DNA of 23,761 nt from Chrysochromulina parva. Lineage: Eukaryota; Haptophyta; Prymnesiales; Chrysochromulinaceae. Of the stretch, positions 17,821 through 23,761 are shown piece after piece; position 1 is the stretch's first letter, and every line of letters starts with the position of its first letter. A program made the translations under genes and the position numbers. Where the stretch lies: positions 1 through 23,761 of the forward strand of contig PJAB01000562.1 in assembly GCA_002887195.1 (NCBI GenBank). The letters run 5' to 3'. Below the pieces are notes generated by a model. The model ran no database searches and was not told the DNA's origin. It saw only the letters and a list, made by a program, of their open reading frames with translations.

Positions 17821-18709
17821 ATGGAGGTTTGAGAGGCATGCGTCGGCGGTGGCCTGAGCACTGCTGCCCAGAGCGGCACAGAGAGGACGCGGCTGCCCAG
17901 CGCGCGCTCCGCGGCCCCTCGGATGCGTCAACGCACAGGAACGCAGCCGCGGGGATTTCTCAACTGAGTTACTCCGCACACGTCGTGTCGTATCTCGAGT
18001 GCTCGGTTTCCGGGCACGCCGCGGCGTGCGCGACGGCCGACGCACTCGGGGAGTAGGCGCCATCTTTTTCTCTGTTCTTTTCTTCGGTTTACAAACGGCC
18101 CCTAAATACAGGCATAAAGGTCCCCGCGCGCGCGCCGGCGGGTCCGACCGTTTCCGTTAGCCCGACCCGCGGTCGATCGCCCCCCCGGGCTTCCGCTGGC
18201 GGCGGGCCGGCCCGGGAGATCCGAATTCCGATCGTATCGGCGGCACATCGGTGGTCCCCCGCGGCCGGCGTATCCCGTACAACCGCGTATCGCGCCGCAT
18301 GCGGGCACAACAGCCATGCGACGGTTCGCGTGCCGGTTCGTGATGTGCGGGAAGCCCGCGGACCGGGTGGCGCGGTCGCGGTCGGGCCGACACGAACACA
18401 CGCGAACTCACGCGAACTCGCATAAAGGTAACGCCCCGAGGCGGCGGCGGAGACGCCGGGCGTACGAGCGTTTCGTCTCCGCAACTCCGCGCGGCCACCG
18501 CGCTCGGGCCGACACGAACACACCGCGCCGCGGCCGGGCTGGTCAACCGCGACGTCTCGGGACCTGACTTGCCCATGCCCGACCACCCATCTACTCTCGG
18601 TTCCTCGCGCCCCTCAAGGCAGGCGCAGCACGGGCTCGGCGGCTGCACCTCGAGTGCCTCCCTCCCAGCGGTGCTCGGCTCCTCTCCTCCCGGGGCTAGT
18701 TTCTAGAGA
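17821..18709. other. 889-bp convergent intergenic region with repeats
   Basis: This lies between the 3' ends of the NIFK-like gene (plus) and the GST gene (minus), where only short 3' UTRs would be needed. I find no convincing exon on either strand. It contains a 20-bp direct repeat (18382-18401 and 18504-18523), tandem CGCGAACTC units (about 18401-18420), GCATAAAGGT-type sequences at about 18111 and 18420, and an A/T-rich patch (18062-18105). It could hold an unrecognised noncoding gene or an old mobile-element remnant. Confidence 0.55.
18382..18523. repeat. 20-bp direct repeat, 122 bp apart
   Basis: TCGGGCCGACACGAACACAC occurs exactly at 18382-18401 and 18504-18523. The sequence between contains two CGCGAACTC units, a GCATAAAGGT motif and a GC-rich stretch. 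Exact 20-mers this close are not expected by chance even in GC-rich DNA. Confidence 0.85.
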
Positions 18710-19759
18710 TCAATCGAGATCAATCGGCTCGTTGGCGGCGCGGCCGATGGCCACTATGCCGGCGATGATGAGTCCTGCGCAGATGAGCACGAGCATGTCC
18801 CGCCAACGGCGGTGCTTGGCAGGGCGGGCAAAGAGTGCCACGCGCACGTCCGCAACGTCATCTATCGCCGCCGTGATCGAGCTCGTCGCCACGGAGCCTG
18901 CGCTGCCTTCCTCGATGGTATTCGGCTTAAATTTGGCGGAGAGTTTAAAGTTGGGCGGTTGCGTGGTACGCGCCCAGCCGTCGACCCAGCCGCGGTGAAA
19001 ATGTGAGTAGCGGTTGTGCAGCGGCTCGGCGCGAAACTGCGGGCTGGCGCGATACGCAGCAATGGCGGGGAGTGCGTCGAACCGTTTGAGGAAGGCTCGG
19101 AGTGATGCAAACTGGGAGCCATCGAGGCAGCCGGGTTCCAAAATGAGCGACTGCGCGAGGAGCTCGCCAAGCACGAAATCGGCGACGCACGGTGTGCGCG
19201 TGCCGACGATCCACTCACGGGGCCCGCTGCTGCTGCCCTCGCCCTCAAGCACGGCCGCCCACCGCGCAAGCGCGAGCGGAAGCTTTTCCGCGACGAACGT
19301 GGCGCGGCGCAGCTCATACCTCTGCGAAGTGGGCACGCACTGCTCCTCGCCTACAGCGTGCACGTTCGGCTCGACGTTGGGCGAGTTCGGCATATTGCAG
19401 TACGTGACCTCATAAAATGAGTCTTCCCATTCCCGTAGGCCCTCGAGGACCATGCGTGCGATCGCCCGCTCTGCCGCGGTCTCGCCTGCGAGGCCGTGCG
19501 TCTCGGCAAGATGCCACAGGATCGCTTGCTCGTGCGAAAGGCGCAGCCCTGTCTCTGGTTCGATCCAGTATGGAAGGCAAGGAAGGAAAAGGCCAAGCGT
19601 AGCCTTGTCCTCAAGCCACGCTCCCTCATGATATGTAGGTGGTGGTCCCAGCTCGTAGCGCTTCTCCTCGTATCTCACGTTGGCGTGCACGAGCAGGAGC
19701 CGAATCGATTCAGAGTGGGCGCGCATGTCGTAGCAGCCAAGCTGCGGGTATGCCGACAT
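18710..19759 (-). CDS. Mu-like glutathione S-transferase with C-terminal membrane anchor
   Basis: A 349-residue frame. Met 19759 (MSAYPQLGCYDMRA) is chosen because mu-class GSTs begin their first strand there; 32 upstream in-frame codons have no GST similarity. The thioredoxin-like domain (about 5-90) includes YEEKRYELGP, the cis-Pro segment LPYWIE (62-67) and AILWHLAETHGL. The helical domain (about 92-255) ends with EPGCLDG and AFLKRFDALPAIAAY, as in mu GSTs. At the position of the catalytic Tyr stands Cys9, with Tyr10 next to it. The GSH-contacting Gln-Ser pair is replaced by His75-Glu76. After a linker (260-315) comes a basic KHRRWRD flank and one hydrophobic segment (about 322-339), with only ten residues after it: a tail anchor, so probable insertion into ER, mitochondrial or plastid outer membrane, facing the cytosol. 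GDAP1 is a known GST-fold protein with comparable architecture, though of another subclass. Confidence 0.9.
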   Translation of the reverse strand: MSAYPQLGCYDMRAHSESIRLLLVHANVRYEEKRYELGPPPTYHEGAWLEDKATLGLFLPCLPYWIEPETGLRLSHEQAILWHLAETHGLAGETAAERAIARMVLEGLREWEDSFYEVTYCNMPNSPNVEPNVHAVGEEQCVPTSQRYELRRATFVAEKLPLALARWAAVLEGEGSSSGPREWIVGTRTPCVADFVLGELLAQSLILEPGCLDGSQFASLRAFLKRFDALPAIAAYRASPQFRAEPLHNRYSHFHRGWVDGWARTTQPPNFKLSAKFKPNTIEEGSAGSVATSSITAAIDDVADVRVALFARPAKHRRWRDMLVLICAGLIIAGIVAIGRAANEPIDLD

Positions 19760-19930
19760 TCTTCTGTGGAATCTCCCCTCTCCTCTCAAAATTCCGCGAA
19801 CCCGCGATCTGCAGTACTCGAAGCCCTCGTTCCTTCTCAATATGAGTAATAACATGGAGTAATGAGTATGGGGGCGCCCACGCCGAGCGTGAGACGCGCA
19901 GGTTCAGATCGAAAAATCACGCGCACTCGA
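19760..19930. other. 171-bp spacer upstream of the GST gene
   Basis: This lies between the GST start and the sulfotransferase-like stop, both on the minus strand. It is A/T-richer than the coding DNA (about 19835-19880 holds several ATGAGTA/TAATGAG-like words). It presumably carries the GST promoter; no consensus is clear. Confidence 0.4.
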
Positions 19931-21121
19931 CTATTCGATTATTTTTGAAAAACACTCGCGTTCCCACCAACCGAACGCTGAAGAACATCGATGAAGAACA
20001 GCACGGGCACTCGCCGCCCACTCCCCCTCCCACCACCCGAACGCTGACAGCACGGGCATCCAAGGACCGCAATGCATTAAATCACCCCACTGCTGAACAT
20101 TCTTGAGGGCCAATGGGATCCATTTGCCGTACTCGAGCGCACGCCGGCTCAAGGGTTCGTCACCCTCGAGCCGGAGGACGTCACGGCGCAGCGATGCCTG
20201 CATCGATCTCGCACCACTCGAGTTCGCGTTGATCGTGCTCTCACTCACCCAGAGTTGCAAGGCGCCTCGCTCGCGCAGAGCCGACTGCGCCCATCGCACG
20301 ACTAGCGGATTCACGTGGGACCACAACAGCAGATGCCAGCAGCGCAGAGCCCTCGTTCGAGCGTCGCTGCTCGAAACATTGTGCATCCAAGCTGGAGAAG
20401 TGGCGCCACGTCCTGCATGAGGGGCGTCGAGCTCCAAAGGGCCGACCACGCGCAAGCACGTTCGATCTCCGTTGCACAGATACGCCGCCGCACCCGCCTG
20501 TGTTGGGCCGCTGTAGCCCAGCGCTGAGGCGACGCGCCGCAACTCGGCGGCGCGATTGCCCACGTGCTCGAAGGGCACCGCGGCCATGTCCATCGGCATG
20601 CGAAGCACATGAATGTAGTGCATGCAGGGGAAGACCTTGCGTATCGAGAAAAGCGAGTACATGACGTTGCTCGGGTGCTTCCAAGACCAGCCCCAGCGCC
20701 GTCGATTACGCGCTGGCAGCCTCAAAAGTACATTCTGCGCCTCGCGCGCCTTGCAGTGATGTATGAGCTCGGTCAGGTTGTGCCACTCGACTGTTGGGAT
20801 GCGAACGCTCGCAAAAGCTTCCAGATCGTCGATACGATCTTCGTAACAAGAAGTCATGCAGGATGTGTCGCCGGCGTCGTTGTTTGGCGGGCAAATCTTT
20901 GGGTCGCTCCCAAGCACATGGACGCCATGGCCGCCAAGCAGCTCGACCACTCCCCGAGTGCCACTGCCTCCAGTGCCCCCAATCACCACAGGCGAATGCC
21001 ACCATTCGCAGCGGCCCTCGTCGAACTCGGGTAGCTGGGGCACCGACATTGCTTCAGGGTCCTTGGAGGCCAGCAGGGGCACAGCCAAGGCTAGAGCAGG
21101 GCGGGTGTGGGCCATCGTCAT
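19931..21121 (-). CDS. Sulfotransferase-like P-loop protein
   Basis: A 396-residue intronless frame starting at 21121 (a second Met lies two codons on). Residues 4-19 are moderately hydrophobic (PALALAVPLLA) and could be a signal peptide or anchor. VVIGGTGGSGTRGVVELL (45-62) matches the 5'-phosphosulfate-binding loop of PAPS sulfotransferases, in the GGTGGSGTR form common in protist members. WSWKHPSNVMYSL (145-157) resembles the WK(E/N)P motif, and FPCMHYIHVLRMPMDMA (164-180) the 3'-phosphate-binding strand and helix, with Arg174. Several Cys residues (77, 88, 92, 124, 166) suggest disulfides and a secretory-pathway (Golgi) location. Role inferred: transfer of sulfate from PAPS to a carbohydrate or other acceptor, which is unknown. 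The last 40 residues carry a 22-codon partial duplication (SAFGWWE twice). Confidence 0.78.
   Translation of the reverse strand: MTMAHTRPALALAVPLLASKDPEAMSVPQLPEFDEGRCEWWHSPVVIGGTGGSGTRGVVELLGGHGVHVLGSDPKICPPNNDAGDTSCMTSCYEDRIDDLEAFASVRIPTVEWHNLTELIHHCKAREAQNVLLRLPARNRRRWGWSWKHPSNVMYSLFSIRKVFPCMHYIHVLRMPMDMAAVPFEHVGNRAAELRRVASALGYSGPTQAGAAAYLCNGDRTCLRVVGPLELDAPHAGRGATSPAWMHNVSSSDARTRALRCWHLLLWSHVNPLVVRWAQSALRERGALQLWVSESTINANSSGARSMQASLRRDVLRLEGDEPLSRRALEYGKWIPLALKNVQQWGDLMHCGPWMPVLSAFGWWEGEWAASARAVLHRCSSAFGWWERECFSKIIE
19962..20047. repeat. 66-bp-spaced coding duplication at the 3' end of the sulfotransferase-like gene
   Basis: TCCCACCAACCGAACGCTGA (19962-19981) and TCCCACCACCCGAACGCTGA (20028-20047) match at 19 of 20 bases, exactly 66 bp (22 codons) apart. 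AGCACGGGCA also occurs twice (20000-20009 and 20049-20058). The protein therefore has SAFGWWE twice near its end. Confidence 0.85.
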
Positions 21122-21277
21122 TATTATCCCCCTCGTACGGGCGCGGCCTCTCAGCGTTGAACGCAGGGTCGGGTCGTTAGTCCAGGTCTGTGGTCTCTGT
21201 GGATCGTGAAGAGAGAACTTTGTAACTTACCAAGCTACCGTGAAGTGACGCACACACGCACTTGAGGACACGCGCCG

Positions 21278-21285
21278 TATTTATA
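21278..21285 (-). promoter_or_regulatory. TATAAATA box candidate for the sulfotransferase-like gene
   Basis: The minus strand reads CTTATAAATACGG, with TATAAATA at 21285-21278, about 157 bp upstream of the ATG at 21121. It is the best TATA consensus in the window and lies in an A/T-rich patch of an otherwise GC-rich spacer. Confidence 0.4.
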
Positions 21286-21385
21286 AGCATGACTTTGTTA
21301 GGATAACGGCATGCTTCGTAACGAACGGGGGCCGCCTTTTGCCGCGCGGAGTCGCGGTTCAGAGTGTCTAGCGGTGGCGCGCGCG

Positions 21386-21428
21386 CACAGGCATAGCACA
21401 GGCATAGCATAGGCACACGCTAGGCACA
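21386..21428. repeat. Short 11-bp tandem repeat
   Basis: CACAGGCATAG occurs twice in a row (21386-21396 and 21397-21407), followed by two degenerate copies (CATAGGCACAC, GCTAGGCACA). It is in noncoding DNA. No function is suggested. Confidence 0.75.
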
Positions 21429-21658
21429 AACTCTGGCCATACTATGTACCGCGCGCACGCAGCGAGGCGCCGCCACAGGTCGTGCAACAGGTCCGGTGAC
21501 GGTCGCGCTGTGACGGGACTGGAGAAACAACGGCACGGACGCGTGTACGGAAGCGGGCCGCGGCGCCTCCCGAGACCTCAGATGTGACGGATGGCCGTGA
21601 GCACGCATCACGCCTACACGAAGCTCGATGGAGCGCTTGAGGACGCTCACGACGGCGC

Positions 21659-23474
21659 TCACTCGGCGCCAGCCTCGCCCTCGCCGGCCGCGTCCTTGCC
21701 GCCGACGGCAGTCCAGAAGGATTCCTCAATCTTTGCAACCTGCTGCTCCCACGGCTCACCAGAGTTCGCGCCGTCGCCCTGGGAGGCGAGCTCAGCCGCG
21801 CGCTTCTCCTTGGCGCGCAACTCCTTGGCGCGCGCCTCGAGGTTCTTCTCGCGCTTTGACTCGCGCTCGAGCATCTGCATCACCGAGTTCTTCTCATTCG
21901 CCTGCATGACTGCGAGGCCCTCGCACAGCTCGAGCATGTACACGGAGCCGTCGACTGAGCCGGTCGCAAGCAGTGTCCCCCCATCCTGCATCTTGACCGT
22001 GCGCAGACCGTCGCCGTCGACCTGGAGCGAGAGCGTAGGGTCGTTTTGCTTGTAAAAGTAGTCCCACACGTCTAGCGTGCCGTCCATCTTGGTGGCGATG
22101 AAGACACCAGGGCGCGTAGGCGACCAAGTCGCGTCCTGCACGTAGTTCTTGAAGTACTGGGACGTCATGATCGGCGTCTTCAGCTCCTCGTTCCACAGTC
22201 GCACAGTCCAGTCGCCGCAGGTGAGGAAAAACTTGGGGTAGAATGGGTTGCGGCACAGGCCGTACACGGGGCCGCAGTGGCCTTCGTAGACCGCGCCGAG
22301 CTTGTCGGCGTTGGTCTTCCCCTTGCGCGAGCATGCAATAATCTTGCCCTGCTCGGTGCCGACGAGGAACTTGCCCGCGGATGAGTACTCCATGCTGCAG
22401 CCGCCGAGGAGACGCCCCGGCTCGCCGCCCTTGTCCTCGAGCTGGAGCATCTCACTCGGCTCGGCCAGCTTACGGATGTCCCACCACAGCACCTGCCCGT
22501 CAGTTGAGGCCGACGCGCACTCGTTGGGCGTCTTGCCGGACAGCCACGCAATCTTGTAGACGGGGTCGCGATGCGACTTTTCGATGATCGACGTATCCAC
22601 AGGTAACTCGCCCTTGCGGTCGTCAAAGTAGGAGATCAGACCGTTGTAGGAGCCTCCCACGAGCAAGTGAGGGTCCTTCGGATTGTACTCGAGGCAGCAC
22701 AGGGGCGACGAGGGCACGAGCGTCGTCTCGGGCATGTTTGGGTTGTTGACGTCCCAGATGTACGAGTTGTAGCTCATCTGCTCCATGCGGTAGTCCTGGA
22801 ACTGCATGATCGAGAAGGCGACCGCGAGCTTCCTGCCGCCGTCGGGGTACCACGAGATGTTGGAGACGGTGCGTTTGATGGGATCCGGGTCCTTGAAGAC
22901 GGAGAGCGTTTTTGCGGACGGTGGCTCCGACGAGTGGTCCGCATACTCGCCCTTAAAGTACTCCTGGTAAATGTCGATCGCGTAGTTCATCTTGATGTCA
23001 CCCTCGACGGCATCGCCGAGCGCCTTCACTTGCCGAATATACTCCTCGTCTTTCTCCACCTTTTTCCGGTAGCGCGTAGTCTGATCCTTCTCGGTCGGGT
23101 CAATGTCCTTGGGCCAGCCACCCTCCATGTGGCACATTCCGAGCGGAATGTACTTGAAGCTCTCGGTGTTCACCTGCCGCACGAGCGAGCGAGGGGTCGG
23201 CACTCAGGCGGCGGCGGCAGCAGCAGCTGTGCTGGGCGAAATCCATGGGCAGCGCCCATGGACTGCGCGAGCGAGGAGAGGCGCATACGTCCTGCTGAGA
23301 CATGTCCGGCTTGGCCTGGATGTCGAGGATGGTCGGATTGCGTTCGACGTGGTTCCGGACGAGCTCATCCTCGTGCTCAAACTCCTCGAGCACGGTCACC
23401 TCGCTCGGCGCGAAGGCATTGACCGGTCGGCCAAACTCCTTGCGCTCCTTCTGATAAAAGAGGGTGATCTCCAT
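21659..23474 (-). CDS. DNAI2: Axonemal dynein intermediate chain 2 (outer arm)
   Basis: Two exons, 23474-23289 and 23173-21659, giving 566 aa, close to the roughly 600 of animal DNAI2 and Chlamydomonas ODA6/IC2. The start MEITLFYQKERKEFG and FVERNP-like HVERNPTILD in exon 1, then MEGGWPKDIDP (78-88), RYRKKVEKDEEY and NAIDIY-like YAIDIYQEYF are DNAI2 marks. A WD-repeat propeller follows (about 165-480), with ISWYPDG, SSPLCCLEYNPKDPHLLVGGSYNG, ASTDGQVLWWDIRK, NPFYPKFFLTCGDWTVRLW and MDGTLDVWD. A charged helix (NEKNSVMQMLERESKREK, from 488) and an acidic tail close the protein. Known role: with DNAI1 it forms the intermediate-chain pair of the outer dynein arm, needed for ciliary beating. This shows that the organism has, or recently had, a motile cilium. 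The exon junction restores the family sequence MSQQ-D-VNTESF. Confidence 0.95.
23174..23288 (-). other. DNAI2 intron (115 nt, phase 0) with internal hairpin
   Basis: Donor CAGGAC|GTATGC, acceptor GTGCGGCAG|GTGAAC. The two flanking frames differ, so the intron is required to join them. Inside are a perfect inverted repeat with 9-bp arms and a 3-nt loop (23242-23262, TCCATGGGC) and a direct repeat GCGAGCGAGG near each end (23185-23194 and 23267-23276). Confidence 0.88.
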
Positions 23475-23677
23475 CCCCAGCGCGCGTCAAGAGGCAATGC
23501 GGCATGAGAACAGACAACGTCTGTGAGAGAGCTGCTCCGCCGCGTTGCATTGAGCGCCCGCGGAGGGCCGTCCTTGCTGATGGCCGGGTGTCCGCCTCAA
23601 CCCTTTTAAAGGACTGGCCGTTACATGGTGCATCGAAGCTAACGTAGCGTTTTTGCCACGCGCTTAGCTTATTTTCC
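23475..23677. promoter_or_regulatory. DNAI2 upstream region
   Basis: The first 200 bp upstream of the DNAI2 ATG, with no coding potential seen. CCTTTTAAAGG (23602-23612), about 130 bp upstream, is a weak TATA-like candidate. No known ciliary-gene motif (such as an X-box) is recognised by eye. Confidence 0.35.
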
Positions 23678-23761
23678 GCGTTGAGTTTTCATTTCCGCGC
23701 GCGCAAAAACGAAAACTCAACGTGCGCGGGCGTTTTTTAGCGTGCGCTAAAAACTCAACGC
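23678..23761. repeat. Cluster of nested inverted repeats, cut by the window end
   Basis: CGTTGAGTTTTC (23679-23690) is inverted exactly as GAAAACTCAACG (23711-23722). A third copy of the word, AAAACTCAACGC (23750-23761), ends the window and pairs with GCGTTGAGTTTT (23678-23689). Between them TTTTTAGCG (23734-23742) and CGCTAAAAA (23745-23753) form another perfect hairpin. The arrangement resembles the end of a short inverted-repeat element; the rest lies outside the window. Confidence 0.75.

Larger units (their letters stand above)
21122..21658. other. 537-bp spacer between the DNAI2 and sulfotransferase-like genes
   Basis: No exon is supported on either strand. It contains a TATAAATA candidate (21278-21285), an A/T-rich patch (about 21275-21310) and a short tandem repeat (21386-21428). 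It should hold the DNAI2 3' UTR at its right side and the sulfotransferase-like promoter at its left. Confidence 0.55.

Noticed and set aside
18089..18648. Minus-strand open frames in the convergent gap
   Set aside because: Three overlapping frames are open for 160 codons each purely from GC-richness; none has a domain, a hydrophobic leader or balanced composition.
1..23761. tRNA, rRNA, CRISPR arrays and prokaryotic operons
   Set aside because: I looked for cloverleaf-like inverted repeats, conserved rRNA words and regular spacer arrays on both strands and saw none; the genes are eukaryotic.

Overview
The window is nuclear DNA of a flagellate alga with a red-type complex plastid. A haptophyte is my best guess (inference); a pelagophyte or other ochrophyte is the main alternative. 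The signs are strong G/C bias at third codon positions, long intron-poor genes, a few short GT-AG introns, a plastid leader with Phe right after the signal-peptide site, a second leader that adds a twin-arginine (thylakoid lumen) signal, and an outer-arm axonemal dynein chain, so a motile cilium. There are no bacterial-style operons, rRNA or CRISPR, and I saw no tRNA.

Layout, left to right. A plastid-targeted protein with two HMG boxes lies at 386-1006 (-). A 2,689-residue low-complexity/coiled-coil scaffold-like protein with weak HEAT-like segments fills 1198-9267 (-). A 935-residue protein with two separated Cys motifs lies at 9500-12307 (-). The 40S biogenesis factor LTV1 spans 12595-14971 (-), with a start-codon-only first coding exon. 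A glutathione-peroxidase-fold protein that lost its catalytic Cys and is predicted to go to the thylakoid lumen lies at 15269-16362 (-, three exons). A NIFK/Nop15-type nucleolar RRM protein at 16534-17820 is the only plus-strand gene and diverges from the peroxidase-like gene across 171 bp. After an 889-bp gene-free, repeat-bearing stretch come a mu-like glutathione transferase with a C-terminal membrane anchor (18710-19759, -), a sulfotransferase-like P-loop protein (19931-21121, -), and DNAI2 (21659-23474, -, two exons). The window ends inside a cluster of nested inverted repeats.

The genes do not form one pathway. Two are ribosome-biogenesis factors (LTV1, NIFK), two are predicted plastid proteins (HMG-box, peroxidase-like) and one is ciliary (DNAI2). 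The points most worth a second look are the catalytically altered peroxidase-like protein, the tail-anchored GST with a Cys at the usual Tyr position, the plastid HMG protein, the LTV1 intron bounded by 9-bp direct repeats, and the giant repeat-rich protein. All functional statements rest on motifs read by eye; no search was run.
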